From Porogramme epimiltina (lineage: Eukaryota > Basidiomycota > Agaricomycetes > Polyporales > Polyporaceae), in the NCBI GenBank assembly GCA_900155495.1, contig FTLJ01000374.1, forward strand, positions 1 to 63,530: a stretch of 63,530 nucleotides of DNA. Reading direction: 5' to 3'. How positions within the stretch are numbered: position 1 is the stretch's first letter; each line of letters begins with the position of its first letter. A program made the position numbers and the translations under genes. Below, piece after piece: positions 24,003 to 35,688 of this stretch. The notes beneath the pieces were generated by a model. The model did no database searches, was not told where the DNA came from, and was given only the letters and a program-made list of their open reading frames with translations.

Positions 24003-26195
24003 ATGGATACACAATACCCCAACGTCCTGGCCACAGTAATCGCTTCTTCCGTGGTCCTAACATTGACATGGGTGGTCACCCGCCCCGCACGGAAGTATCC
24101 TCCCGGGCCCAAAGGGCTTCCCATTATCGGAAACGTACTGGATATCCCGCGAGGGGGAAACGAGTGGGATGCGTACGCAGAGTTGTCGAAGCAATACGGT
24201 AACGTTTTCTTCACATTTCTACTGTTTTTAAGAACCTTGCTCACCCAAATTTACCTACACGTAGGTAGCGACATTCTGTACTTCAGTACACTCGGAGCAA
24301 GCGTTGTGGTCTTGAACTCATTTGAAGCCGCGCGGGACTTACTGGACAAGAAGGGCGCGCTCTATTCAAGCCGCCCCCGTCTCGTCATGCTCAAAGAAAT
24401 GTGCATCCCCCGTAATACCTCCTAGAATGTACTATCTCTTCTAATCTTGTTCTCGCTTAGCTTGGACTGGAGCTGGAACCTGGTGATTATGTCGTATGGA
24501 AAGCCATTCGTGGCATACCGGCGCATTGTACAGCAAGAATTCCAACCTTCTGTCGTTGCAGAGAGCCATCACCCCATAATGGAATACGAGGTCGCTGCCC
24601 TTATCAGCAGGGCGCTCGCTGAACCCGACGACATTATCGATCACATCAAGCAGTATGTCCTTGCATCATCTTCCTCTTTTCCGTTCTTTGTTCACTCTTG
24701 CTGGCATTTCTCTCGATGGTAACCAGAATGGCAGGGGCGATCATCATGATGATTACTTACGGTCATCAGGTGACCTCGGCTGCAGACAAATTCGTCAACA
24801 TTGCGGAGACCGTGCGCGCGACCGCCGCGACACGGCCGGGGATGGAGATAGTAGATATGTTTCCTATCCGTAAGCCCCACTCAGTAAATTGTAAATTGTA
24901 AAGGTGTTAAAGGCGAACGTTCACAGTGCGGTACCTCCCGGCGTGGTTCCCTGGAGCCGGTTTTCATGAATACGCTCGTGTGAATCGGGTGTGGGCGGAC
25001 CAGATGCGCAACCTTCCGTATGAGATGGTGAAGGGGCAGATGGTGAGCAACGGAACTTCACCTTTACTCGGATCCTCGTCGCCCAACACACAATGTTGAC
25101 TTCATTACCTTCCTAGGCTGCCGGGACGGCGAGGCCGTGTATGAACACTCGGCTCCTCACCCAACAAGACTTTGACACAGCAGGACAGGATCGCGAGGAA
25201 TTCATCAAGAACTGCTGTGGGGTCGTGTACAGTGGTAAGCACATCAACCTATACTCCTTTCATCGCCCTTAACCCACATTGTTTTTGTAGCAGGGGCGGA
25301 TACAGTTAGTGTCCATGCCCTTGCTTGTAACCGTGCTGACTGCTCTTTTGGTAGACCGCTTCAGCAATCACCAACTTCGTGCTCGCGATGACTCTGTACC
25401 CGGAAGTGCAGAAGCGTGCGCAAAGGGAGCTTGATCAGGTCGTGGGTCGAGGGCGCCTTCCCTCATTCCACGACCGCGAAAGTCTTCCCTATGTATCCAA
25501 TGTTGTCAAGGAGGCCCTCCGCTGGAAAGCCGTCTCGCCAATGGGTGAGCAGTCTTCGTTGTTGCACATGGAACCCCGCTGAGCGATATGCTAGGTGTCC
25601 CACATGCCACAATTGACGCTGATGAGCACAAAGGGTTTTACATCCCCAAGGGTACGACCGTATTTGCCAACATTTCGTGAGCACTTCCCTCTGTACACCT
25701 CGTCATATGAGCTTACCCCTGTGTAAGGCACATCCTGAATGACGAGTCGGTATATACCAAGCCCGACGCCTTCAACCCAGAACGCTACTCCCCAACGGCT
25801 AAAAAACCCGAAGGAGAGCCTAGCCCCACGCGAGCCGCATTCGGGTTCGGACGGCGGTGAGTCTATAACCGACATTATGACCCCTTTCTCTTAATAATCG
25901 CACTGCAAAGGATCTGTCCCGGTCGTTTCTTCGCGGAGGACTCTGTCTGGCTCGCCATTGCATCGCTCTTGCACTCTTTCGTCATCTCTGTTCCCCAGGG
26001 GACAACTGCTTCTATATCTCAAATTAAATGGAACTCGGGACTTGTGAGGTGTGTCAACCCCGCCGCGTTCGTTCATACTTGGGTTTCAATCTGAATCTCC
26101 CAAACAGTCGCCCTTCGCCATTCCCATTCGAGCTCACTCCACGGTTCGATGGTATCGATGACATTGTGAACCTGCACGGAGGTATAGCTCAGTAA
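24003..26195 (+). CDS. Cytochrome P450 (P450-2)
   Basis: Seen: ATG 24003 gives MDTQYPNVLATVIASSVVLT, an N-terminal anchor, then the hinge KYPPGPKGLPIIGN. Further exons encode LGASVVVLNSFEAARDLLDK, MSYGKPFVAYRRIVQQEFQP, YLPAWFPGAGFHEYARVN, the I-helix AGADT spliced to TASAITNFVLAMT, K-helix EALR, GFYIPKGTTVFANI, the PERY motif and the haem loop FGFGRRICPGRFF. The last exon gives FELTPRFDGIDDIV and stops at 26193-26195. About a dozen introns. Known: microsomal monooxygenase; the full acid-alcohol pair and haem cysteine are intact, so it should be active. I-helix and haem region resemble CYP families expanded in polypores, but the subfamily needs alignment. Divergent from the CFAS-like gene and followed by an exporter-type MFS. 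Confidence 0.9.
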
Positions 26196-27642
26196 TACCT
26201 AGTTTTCTGACGAAATGGTGATGCCTTCTGATATTTCGGCCGTGTCAAATATATTCCTTGTAGCTCCACATATATATCTTTGTATCCGCTGCCAGGTCGA
26301 CAAAACATTCAGCAGCGCTGGTTGTCGTCACGTGCCATCAGCCACACATTATTCTCGAACTGATATTACGCAGAGTCTTGGTACCCCCAGTATTGCGACG
26401 TGCGCGCGGAGCTGTCGTACCGCCATCTTCACCACACACTGCGGGTCTCGCCCCCGCAATGCGGCATACATTCCTCCTGGAGAATCGCCTTATCTCCGTG
26501 TACTCGACATGGAAGAATCATCCTAATTATGTAGATGTGTTCTCGGATCTCACTTCACCCGCAGAAGGTAAGGTCAATTGCACCTTCTCCACATTCATCC
26601 GCGCTAATATAGGGGCTACCTCACAAGTAGCTCTTCGACTGCAGCACCTCAATGCCCCTAAAGCCGTCATCAGAGACATATGGTAACTACAAAATGGCTT
26701 CAAGCTCTTCCTGTCGGGAGTTCCATTTGCTACTCTTGCAATTGTCTGTCTTTCTTCTACATACGTACCACTCAATCATCGCTGATACTGCAAGAATCCG
26801 AGAGAGTTTCTATCACCTTCCCATGTGATGACTAAGTTTATAAATACAGGGTACTATGATTTAAATCTAGGGCACTGACACACGCCGCACGCCGCACGCC
26901 GCCTGTCGTTCAAAGCACGGAAGTAGGACCACACTACCAAAACCACAGACTCTGTTCCATGACTATAAGTAGTACACTATGAGAACCAAACGAAGCTTCC
27001 GGTACCATATCTTCCACAACTTTAGTGGCTCCGAGATACGGACCACAGCGAGAAGTTGAAGACCCGGCGCAGTTCACTCCGGCACGCCAGAGACGGGTTC
27101 AGCCGGCGCGAGGGTACATTCAAGAACCCACACTACTCAATGGAGAATGGATGGTGCCCCGTAATACGTGCGCACTGCGGATGGTATGATGCCAGAAGGA
27201 GCTCGGCGAGGCTAGTACCTGGAAACGAAAGCCTAGCCAGCTGGCAAGAACTGAGCCGAATGACCCGAGAACTTTGTACATTGTTCTACCTCATTGTGAG
27301 AGTACAGGCACAGATGGAATGCCATAAGCTCCTTCGAGCTCCCACATGCATCGAATCTTGAAGGTGCGCCTCGCTGACCAGAGGGTTTTGGTAATACTAT
27401 GGAGTTGTTGTGGCGTCTATTGTGATGTATGTGCATCCGGGGTCTCTCTTCGCTCCCAGGCCCCGAGAGACTCCTTATGCTCGTCTCGGACCGCTCCCGC
27501 CGCCGGGACCTCGCACTGAGTCTGGCTCTCTTCTCTCCGTCACAACCACGCCAATGACGACACGACGCCATGCTCAAAGGTTGTCGCCTTCGCGTCTGCC
27601 AGCTTCCTTTCTCGTTTCCATGTCCTTCATCATACCCCACCC
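26196..27642. other. Intergenic between P450-2 and MFS exporter
   Basis: About 1.4 kb. Reading frames here (for example 26378-26686 on +) lack known motifs. A three-copy CACGCCG microsatellite lies near 26881-26902. The right end is the MFS promoter. Confidence 0.45.
26881..26902. repeat. Short tandem repeat, three copies of a 7-mer
   Basis: Three consecutive CACGCCG units, clearly visible and intergenic. Nothing indicates a function. Confidence 0.8.
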
Positions 27643-29872
27643 ATGACGACCCCGCACGAATCCAACACCACGACCCCAAACGACAGCAACGAGGAGACTC
27701 TCGTTTTACCCCCCACCTCCGCGACGGCAAATGCCCCTTCAACATCTAGGAAAGATGCGCGGTTCTGGCTTGTTCTCTCGGGCCTTCTTCTCAGCACTTT
27801 CATCGTAGTTCTTGAGGGGGTGAGCACACTCCTAGCCGTTCCCACAACTGAGTCCAGTCTAACCGGCGTTCCTACGTAGTACGCGGTCTCCACCGCGCTT
27901 CCTGTGATTGTAAGTGACCTCAACACAGACCAGTTCGTCTGGGTCGCAAGTGCATATGCCATATCCGGGACCGTGATCCTTCCTCTCGTTGGAGGATTAG
28001 CGCAGGTTGGTTATTTTGCACCAGTGCGCTCTATACGACCCCCCCATACCTGACACATTCACAACGCTAAGGTATTCGGACGTCGAATGGTCGTACTTTC
28101 TTCTCTTTTTCTTTTCGCTGCCGGAGCAGCCATTTCTGGCAGCGCACAAGATATCAACATGTTGATCGTCGGCAGAGGTGAGTAACTTCAAAGCCCCCCA
28201 TAATCGAATCTTAGTGTTTCCTTCTCAGCGATTCATGGGGCCGGCTCCGGCGGCGTCCTGTCTTCCAACCAGATCATCCTTTCGGACATCGTGACACTAG
28301 AAGAGAGGGGGATTTACAACGGACTCATTGGACTGTGGGTATTCCTGCTCTTTTCGTAACGTCCCATGTCGAATGACCAATCTATAGCGTATTTGCCATC
28401 GGGGGAGGCATAGGACCGCTGATTGGAGGTGCACTCTCACGTCATACTTTATGGCGCTGGTTATTCTGTACGTTATGCATAGAGTCGTTATGCATTGCGC
28501 TAAAGCGGGCCTGGTAGACATGAATGTACCGGTCACGGGGATTGTTTTCGCCTCCTTCCTGTTTTTCCTGAAGATGAAACGTCCCCCTCCGCCCGAGTCT
28601 TTCCAGGTGGTGGTGAGCAAGTTAGACATCATGTACGCGTTCACTTCGAGTATCAGTTGTGCCGCGCTCCTCACTCTTTTTCAGTGGAAACATACTAGTG
28701 ATTGGTTCTTCTTGTTCGTGTGCCGTCGCGTTGACATGGGCTGGCGTACAATTCCCGTGGGGCTCCAGCAAGGTCCTCGTTCCACTGGTCGTCGGGCTGG
28801 TCGGCTTCTGTATGTGGATTTTGTATGAGTTACACGTGCCAAAATATCCTGCTGTACGTGGATACGGATACCCCTCCTGTCCCATCTCTGACGTCTTCAA
28901 GGCACCGTTCAGGGTCTTGTCAAACCGCACCAGCATGAGCGGGTGAGTAAACGGGCCAATGATCACGAAAGCATCCCGCCGTTAACGTCAACTTTCGAAC
29001 CTCTCAGATACTTTCAGGCCTTTGTGGCTGCGTTTGTTAACGTCAACCTACTTTGTGAGCTCCTCCACGTCCCCTTTGACATTTTACTTATTTCTCGAAG
29101 ATTACCTCCCCGTCTACTACCAAGCCTGCAAAGATGCCTCGCCCCTCGCCTCCGGTGTCGACGTCCTCAGCTTTTGCTTTTCCACAGGCTCAATATCTAT
29201 CATCATCGGTGTCAGCATCGCAATCACCAAACGATATCGCCCCCAGCTATGGGTAGCTTGGGTCCTTGTAGTCGTTGGCGTTGCGCTTCTCAGCACCGTA
29301 TCGGAGAACACGCCCCGTGGAGCATCGGTGGGATACCAGTTCATCGCCGGCGTCGGGGTAGGGATAGTGTATGCCGGCGCGTACTTCCCCGTGCTTGCCC
29401 CACTTCCGGTGAACCTCAGCGCCCCGGCACTCGCCTTTTTCGTTTTCGTGCGGTCGTTCGCGCAGGCAAGCACTCCGTCTGAAGGGCCACTGGTCACGTG
29501 ATGCTGACACACTCTTGCTCTGCTCACCTGTAGATTTGGGGTATCACCGCTGGCGGCGCGATCGTACAGAACGAACTGCTCCGTCGGCTCCCCGCCGAGG
29601 TCCGCAGCGCGCTGCCCTCGGGGCTCAGCGCCAACGCCAACATCGCCTACGCCGCCATACCGCTGGTCCCCACTCTCCCGCAGCCCGTGCGGGACGAGGC
29701 CCGGCGGGCGTTCGCGGAGACGGTCGCGACGGTGTGGCGGATGCTCATCGCCATCGCGGGTGTCGCGCTCCTCGCTGCACTGCCGATGCGTGGTTTGCCG
29801 CTGCATACGGCACGGGATGAGAGGTACACGATGAAGGAAGGAGGCGGGGAGCAAGGGGCAGACGAGAAGTAA
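27643..29872 (+). CDS. MFS transporter, DHA2 / TRI12-like drug and metabolite exporter
   Basis: Seen: ATG 27643, soluble N-terminal tail, then FWLVLSGLLLSTFIVVLEG spliced to YAVSTALPVIVSDL (TM1), FVWVASAYAISGTVILPLVG, the A-motif-like FGRRMVVLSSLF, GRAIHGAGSGGVLSSNQIIL (motif C region), ERGIYNGLIGLVFAIGGGIG, MNVPVTGIVFASFLFFLKMK, a second half with LPVYYQACKDASPLASGVDV, VLVVVGVALLSTVSENTPRG, and a last exon starting IWGITAGGAIVQNELLRRLP and ending at 29872. Known: 14-helix H+ antiporters of this class export toxins, drugs and specialised metabolites across the plasma membrane. About ten short introns, all in frame. Its last exon has a diverged orphan relative at 12256-12461. Placement beside P450-2 suggests export of the pathway product. 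Confidence 0.87.
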
Positions 29873-30162
29873 AATACTGGTTTGTCGCTATTTCTTGTCA
29901 ACTAGAAGCTTTCTTGCGCTACCGTGACAGATGTACTGTTGTCATGGACGCCGTATACGATAGAATCCGCTGTACACTGCATATAATTTCTTGACGCAGG
30001 CTGTCGTACTGCATATTCAATGAAAGACATTCGCAACTCATAGGAGGCGATCAGCAGTGAAGCATGTGTTGCTCATAACAGCCGTACAGTCCAGCAGAGA
30101 TATTGCAAGCACACACCCAGTACGATCCTTTCGTGTAGATCTCATTATAAAGCTCTACCATA
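29873..30162. terminator. Convergent 3' flanks of the MFS exporter and the TET/JBP-like gene
   Basis: Only 290 bp between two converging genes, so both transcription end regions must lie here. No specific signal is claimed. Confidence 0.4.
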
Positions 30163-31767
30163 CTAGCAACCTCCCGCCGCACCCTCCTCCGACTTGCCCA
30201 AACGCGACGCATGCAACGCAACTAACTCCGCCCATCGACTTATCCTCCCTACATCCTTCCGCCACTCCTCTTCCGGCCCCACCTCGACGCCCCCGCCACT
30301 CTTGAACTCCTCCTGGCCCTGATTCCCGCGCTCCACCCATCGTAAAACTTCACGGGGTGTGAACTGCGTGAAAGACCGTCGCAGCTCACCCGCCCCGCCA
30401 AGTGTTGTCGTGATCGGCCGTTCTGGGCAGAGGGCGGCGGAGGGCAGGAGCACGACGCAGCCCGGCGGGAACTCGACGAGCGCCTTGAGGTCCCAGAGGA
30501 CAACGTGGCCACCCGTTGTGGGGTCGTAGTTCCCGAGTGCGACATGCGCGCACCATGTGGGCGTGGGCTCGGGATCTAGTTTCCCCTCCTCTTTAAGGGC
30601 GGTGGAGGCAGTGTCAGGGATAAACTGGGTGACAGCGAAGGGACTTTGGTCGAACGGCCGCGTGATGGAGGGATTATGGGCACAGAGGTCGTTGAGCATC
30701 GTGTTGTAGTACTCGTGAAGGTTTGGTGCCCATGTCACGAGCGCACCTGTAGAGAGTTAGCAAGCGATCGAGAAGTGCTCAAAGCAAATAAACGTACGAG
30801 AAGCATAGTTCGACAATTGCTGGAAGCACTGCATATCCGTCAAGTCTTCCGCCCGCTCCTGGGCATCATCCTCACGAGCGTGGTTGGAAGGTCCCTGAAG
30901 GAGCTGCGTCAGCTTAACACACAGCAGGCAAGAAGACGCACGTACAGTGTCGGTGGAACAGGTAATGCCTCTGGTCAATGTGACACGTCCGCGGATGCGT
31001 GGGCCTTCCATGGCGTCGTGGGCCTCGTCACAGGCCTTCTTCCACGAATCGCTGTCAGGCCGCCACACAAAGACGCAGTACAGGACCCCGTCTCGGTCCG
31101 TAAATGGCAAGTTGTCTCTGAAAGGAGGTCAGATCATTCCAACACGGAAAGGAGGCTCGTTTACCCCCCAGTCCACGAAAAGTACTGAAATCCTTGGTCG
31201 AGGAGCTCCTGCTTTGAGACGGGCGCCATAGCCGCATCAGACTGCGCCGCCTCGCCCGACCGCGTGTCGAGGAGCGAGAAGGTGGAGGGCACCGGCGTGG
31301 AGTTGATGACGTGCTTGGACACAAACGGCTGCAAGGACTCCCAATTGATCTTCCTGTCTATCTTGGCCATTCTCCGTTTCTCCAGGCGTTTTACCCTGCT
31401 GTATTCCTTCTTCCTCCTCTTTTGCCTCGTTGACAGCGCTGGGGCGCTCTTCACAGGCTCGTCGGGCAGATGTGGTATCGCGGCATCTCCGCCGGCGCCG
31501 CATGTGTTCGGAACAGCCACAGAGGTAGCATCGATGAGCAAGGGTTCATTCTCTGCAGCCTGTGAGGGAGTAAGATTCGTCAGATACGACGGACGATACG
31601 ATTGCGCAGTGGACGAACCTCTCCGAGAAATATTCGCTTGATATTGCTATCGGCCTCCAAGCCCGCCTCATCGGCCGACCCTATAGAAATTGTCAGTAAT
31701 CAATGGCTATTACGTATATGATACCAGCCCGTGACATCTCAGACTCACGTTTGAGAGAGCAAGCCAT
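30163..31767 (-). CDS. Divergent TET/JBP-type 2OG oxygenase-like protein, probably catalytically impaired
   Basis: Seen: ATG 31767 (MACSLKR spliced to SADEAGLEADSNIKRIFLGE), a basic linker RQKRRKKEYSRVKRLEKRR, then LLDQGFQYFSWTG, DGVLYCVFVWRPDSDSWKKA, an exon ending NYASR, WAPNLHEYYNTMLNDLCAHN, WCAHVALGNYDPTTGGHVVL, WDLKALVEFPPGCVVLLPSA and RRSFTQFTPREVLRWVE, stop at 30163. Known: this order, especially the WC..ALG..GGH..LWDL..FPPG..I/LPSA..SFTQ core, is that of the mushroom TET/JBP-like Fe(II)/2-oxoglutarate dioxygenases that oxidise 5-methylcytosine. Odd: active members carry an HxD just before the WC and a His just after PSA; here the matching places read KEEGKLDPEPTPTWC and PSAALCPERP, with no histidine. 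The Arg of RRSFTQ remains. Inference: a pseudoenzyme or a mis-spliced relic. Confidence 0.65.
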
Positions 31768-32174
31768 CGTTGTCCTCACGGGGAGAATCAAAGATGAGGT
31801 TGAGAGTAAAGGTGCTGGCACGCACGCGTTAGAGTTAGCGAACAAGGCTCCGCTTGGCAGCGCGTAAATGACGCGACGGCATTACGTGAACCTTTCCTTC
31901 ACGAGCGCAGTTTCATTCAATATTGCGCGTCTCAAATGAATCACGGCGCTTGGTAACTCATCGAGAGTTAGGAGACACGAACTCATTGAGCACGCAGGTG
32001 AATGCCATAACGAGGGCGAAAACTGCTAATCCAGAACCTCTGAATAGCGATGTCTATATTGCCGAGTCATATGTATAGATACAATGAAGGCATATGATAC
32101 AATGGTGTCTGACAGTAAGATCAGACGATGCTCTCTAACACTCAAACACTGCTTACTCACCTCTAAAATCTAGG
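31768..32174. promoter_or_regulatory. Promoter region of the TET/JBP-like gene and 3' flank of NFKBIL1-like gene
   Basis: Both genes are on the minus strand. No additional coding sequence or named motif is seen. Confidence 0.4.
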
Positions 32175-33296
32175 TCACTTACCCTGAGCCATCATGGCGT
32201 TCACCGTCCGCGCAACAATGCCTACAGCTTCCTTCACGATGCCCCGATCAGCTTCCTGGACTCGCTGCATGACCCGACCTTCGAACTTGTCCGGGTGATA
32301 TCGCAACATTGTCTCGCGTAGCTTGTCCTTCCGTCGTTTAGCCGCGTCCGCGCCATCCTCGTCTACACCCTCTGAGGGAGGAAGGAGGAACGCGCTGATC
32401 GCGTCCGTTGAGAAGTCGGCGACCAGAGCCGCCGTCCTTGTAGCTGGGTTGTCGTGGGCTGACAATACTAGGACGGGCCAAGGTACGTCCTCGAAACGAA
32501 GGTCGTCTTGCAAAAGAGCAGCGCTTGACGGGGCCAGAAGCTCCTTCCACCGCGTCTCGTAGAGCTCTCGCGTCTGCACTTCGCGCATATGTTCCTTGGC
32601 ACGCTTCTTCCTCTTACGCTCCGCCTCTGCTGCACGCTCAAGCCGGCGCGTCTCCTCTTGTACTGCCTTCTCGCGCTTCAGGCGAGCCTCGCGTTCCGCC
32701 TGACGACGCATCTGCTCCTCGTGCTCTGCGGCATGTTTCTTTCTACATGTTAAACACAATGAGCTAGAATATCAGCCGAGGAGGAGCGAGTAGACTCACC
32801 TCCACATCCCCGCCCGGATCCACTCGGCGTAGTCCTCGTCCTCCATGTACTGCGGCTGAACGTCCAGCTCGTCATCCATGCGCTCCATCCCCCCTCCGCG
32901 CCATCTCCGCGGCACATGCGCATACGAGTTGAAGGATGCTTCGACGGAGTCGAGCCGGTCGTCGTCGCCCATCGCACCCCACAGCTTGTCGCGGAACCGT
33001 TCCTCCTCGAGCTCCGCCCGTATGCGTTCGTAGTCCGGCTTGTTCGCGCGAGGGGGTGGGTCATACCTAGCGCCAGAAGAAGATGAAGGCTGAGGCCCGT
33101 ACTCTGTGTCGCTGTCGTTCAAGGCGTCGTCATTCCGACGTCGTTTTGAAGAAGTGCAATTGTGGTCGTCATGATCGCTGCCATAGCGTTCTTTGCGTTT
33201 CGCCGCCTTCCGCGCTGCCCTCTGCGCCTTCCTCAGGTCCTTTTCTGCTTGTTCCGCAGGAGTACGCTTGAGCTTTAGTCTAGAGGTGGGGGGCAT
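32175..33296 (-). CDS. NFKBIL1-like protein with J-domain-like C-terminus
   Basis: Seen: exons 33296-32800 and 32742-32175 join in frame (AGMWR spliced to KKHAAEHEE) for 354 aa. The first third is Lys/Arg-rich with coiled-coil potential and nuclear-signal-like SSKRRR, followed by YERIRAELEEERFRDKLWGA and a mid-protein heptad-rich stretch of Glu/Arg. The C-terminal 60 residues read RRKDKLRETMLRYHPDKFEG then VMQRVQEADRGIVKEAVGIV. Known: this matches the end of NF-kappa-B inhibitor-like protein 1, where a WHPDKF element resembles a J domain; metazoan members take part in nuclear mRNA processing. No ankyrin repeats are present here, as in other fungal relatives. A start at 33368 is possible but 33296 begins the conserved basic segment. 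Alternative: a plain DnaJ-related protein. Confidence 0.65.
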
Positions 33297-33740
33297 GGAC
33301 AGGAAGATAGACGGAAGTGGCAAGCTGGAGTGATGCCATAAACCGTTCATGAGAGCGCGGGCGATCACGTGCCACTAGGTCACTCGGGCTGGAGCTAACT
33401 GCCGCGGCTCTAACACTTCGAGTTGACCAGCCGCCACTTAAGCCTTAGTATCGCTCGTCCTATGACAAACAAGTACCAACTGTTATCCCCCTCCTCAGAC
33501 TCAGCGCATACATAGTAGCTTGTCTATTTTCCCAAGCGATCGCCGGCAGGCGACGACCGAAACCGTAAACGGCATGTTCGCCGACTCAGTAGGCTCGGCA
33601 CCGCTGCGACCAACGACCTGCCACAGCTGATACCAGTAGTAGCAACTTCGGCAGCCAATGTAACAGCAGGCATATATAGCGTCATGGGGCAAGCAAAAAT
33701 AGCTACAGCCGAAATCAATTCTTTCAACAAGTGCGCGTAC
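33297..33740. other. Intergenic, no gene seen
   Basis: Promoter of the NFKBIL1-like gene and 3' flank of YCII-1. Confidence 0.4.
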
Positions 33741-34203
33741 TTAGTCTATCTTAGGCGCGCCGAGAAGGACCGGCGTAACCTCAATTGTTGAGTTATCCCA
33801 CTGCACACGCATCCTCGTAGTCAGCATCTCGTTCACGCGTTTAACTGTCACAGAACATACCACTTCTCCAGAGGTGTAAAACACATCCTGTCGGAGGAAA
33901 CTCCATACTTCCGCTTCATCCTCTGCTCGAACGATGACAATAGTACCGTTCATCCTTCCCAATGCCTCGGTGTCGGATGTGAGCGACCCCTTCGGGAGAA
34001 GCCCACCCCCCGCGACTACAATATCAGATACATCAATGGTATAGTTCTGTAGATAATACGCAGGGCTCACCAATCTTTCCGCTCTCAATGAGTGGATCCA
34101 TCCTCTTCATATGCTCATGAAAATGCTTTGTCCGTAGAGTGCTCTGGATGTCTCTCGCAATGATGAGGAAGAGATTCTTGCCCTTCGTGAGGCCTGTGGA
34201 CAT
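33741..34203 (-). CDS. YCII-related domain protein 1
   Basis: Seen: three exons, 34203-34071 (133 nt), 34015-33861 (155 nt) and 33800-33741 (60 nt), giving 115 aa. The protein reads NLFLIIARD, HFHEHMKRMDPLIESGKI, then VAGGGLLPKGSLTSDTEALG, VIVRAEDEAEVWSFLRQDVF and YTSGEV, spliced to WDNSTIEVTPVL. Known: YCII proteins form a small ferredoxin-like dimeric barrel; most fungal members have no proven reaction. The conserved VRAE..VW..L segment and the terminal W-[DN] strand are intact. Paralogue YCII-2 lies next door on the same strand with identical exon lengths, so the pair arose by tandem duplication. A TATA-like box lies 76 nt upstream of the start. Confidence 0.85.
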
Positions 34204-34278
34204 TTTCTGGCTTGTATAACCGCAGATTGTGAGGTGTGGGGGTGAGGACGAGATCTGGCAACTATCCAAGGGTGCTCC

Positions 34279-34284
34279 TTTATA
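34279..34284 (-). promoter_or_regulatory. TATA-like box of YCII-1
   Basis: TATAAA on the minus strand about 76 nt upstream of ATG 34203, a sensible spacing for a fungal core promoter. Confidence 0.5.
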
Positions 34285-34778
34285 CTTACTACGACCCCGT
34301 TCCTCCAATCCGATATGTACCACATCTCCACAAGGACTCACGTCATCCGCGGAGCATCTCTGTCGGAGTCTAGGTGGGTCAACTATGTAAGAAACATTGA
34401 AACGGGACATGTTCTATATTGGTTCCTGACAATGTGAGGTGCTCCTAAGCTTTTACCCTGCTCAGGGTAACTCCTTCAGTAGTAGATATCACTGTACAGC
34501 TTCAAGCGTTGCTAGAGTCAATATTTCTCTTCCTTGAACGGGGACTTCAGAAAACACTGAGAAGCTTGAACTATAAACCTTTTAAGGACATGTCGGCTTT
34601 AGACCGCGCTGCGCTCGGCGTCCAGCCGGTCATAGTTCGAGGTCAGGGTGAATCGCCCTATCTGACAGCTCCAAATCACTGACACAACTATAGTAATTCC
34701 TTCGACAAAATGATATCACTTCCTAATCTGCATGTAACAGTGCACGAAAACAGTTCCTCGATTGAATTGTGTTCAGTT
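34285..34778. other. Intergenic between YCII-1 and YCII-2
   Basis: Upstream sequence of YCII-1 and 3' flank of YCII-2. No gene recognised. Confidence 0.4.
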
Positions 34779-35255
34779 TCAGCTAAGTCTGGGGACGCCT
34801 AGTATGATAGGCGTGACGTCGATCGTCGCAGTGTCCCACTGTGCGGTTGAGCGCCCAGTACATTCGTCAGCTTCAGTTACCACAGCTTTGTGAGCATATA
34901 GATGAACTCACCACTTCACCAGAGGTGTAGAATGGATCGGCCCGGAGCGTCTCCCAGACCCGGGCCTCGCTCTCCGCTCGCACGATGATGCATGAGCCGT
35001 TCATCTTCTCCTTAGCATCTGCGTCGGTAGTCATCGTGCCCTTCTGGAGGAGTCCCCCACCAGCGACTTCGATGCGAAGGGTGTCAGTTATCGTCTTTAG
35101 AAGAAGGAACGGATAGACGCACTGATGTACCCACTCTCGATGAGTGGAATGTTGATCTCCATGTGTTTGGGCGTGTGCGTCGCGCGCTGAGCGTTTGGAA
35201 CGTCGCGGAGGAGGACCAGAAAGAAGTTGTCGCTCTTTACACTGCTAGAAGACAT
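34779..35255 (-). CDS. YCII-related domain protein 2
   Basis: Seen: exons 35255-35123 (133 nt), 35066-34912 (155 nt) and 34838-34779 (60 nt), 115 aa. Reads NFFLVLLRDVPNAQRATHTP, HMEINIPLIESGYI, AGGGLLQKGTMTTDADAKEK, IIVRAESEARVWETLRADPF, YTSGEV and WDTATIDVTPIILGVPRL. Same YCII fold and exon phases as YCII-1. The VAGGG of other copies is IAGGG here because of the splice-spanning codon. A TATAAAGTC box precedes it by 57 nt, shared with the pseudogene at 54.6 kb. Likely cytosolic, function unknown. Confidence 0.85.
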
Positions 35256-35311
35256 GGTTACTTCTGCGAGGGAGGCTACGGAGACCCTGCACGTCGACAT
35301 TGCCTTTGACT

Positions 35312-35317
35312 TTATAC
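35312..35317 (-). promoter_or_regulatory. TATA-like box of YCII-2
   Basis: GGTATAAAGTC on the minus strand about 57 nt upstream of ATG 35255. The same TATAAAGTC core occurs before the YCII pseudogene. Confidence 0.55.
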
Positions 35318-35688
35318 CACTCAAAGGTCGATTCGCATGAGTCACTGCAGATGGTTCTGTGAATTCCACAATGGCGTATGTGAAATATAATGCGCGTCCG
35401 AGCCCGTCCGAGGAATCTCGAAGACGGGATTGTGACGGCACATACTAGAGACCTGGGGTAATATGAGCGCTGGCAAGAATTTCCATTTCTCAATGCCCAC
35501 CGGGATATCTTATTCATCTTGTATTGAATGAAGCATATGCTCGCTGCCCTCGGTACCGCGTCGCGATTCGGCTCCAAGAAGTGCCTCTAGAATCGTCGAA
35601 GTTCAGAAAATAGCTCCATTAGGAAAGACTCGATACCGACATCAGGGAACTCACATCCGCGACGGCAGTTCCGGTCTAGACACGATAA
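35318..35688. other. Intergenic, no gene seen
   Basis: Upstream of YCII-2 and downstream of F-box gene A. Confidence 0.4.

Noticed and set aside
26215..26686. Plus-strand frames after P450-2
   Set aside because: No recognisable motif and no splice continuation; they lie beyond the P450 stop.
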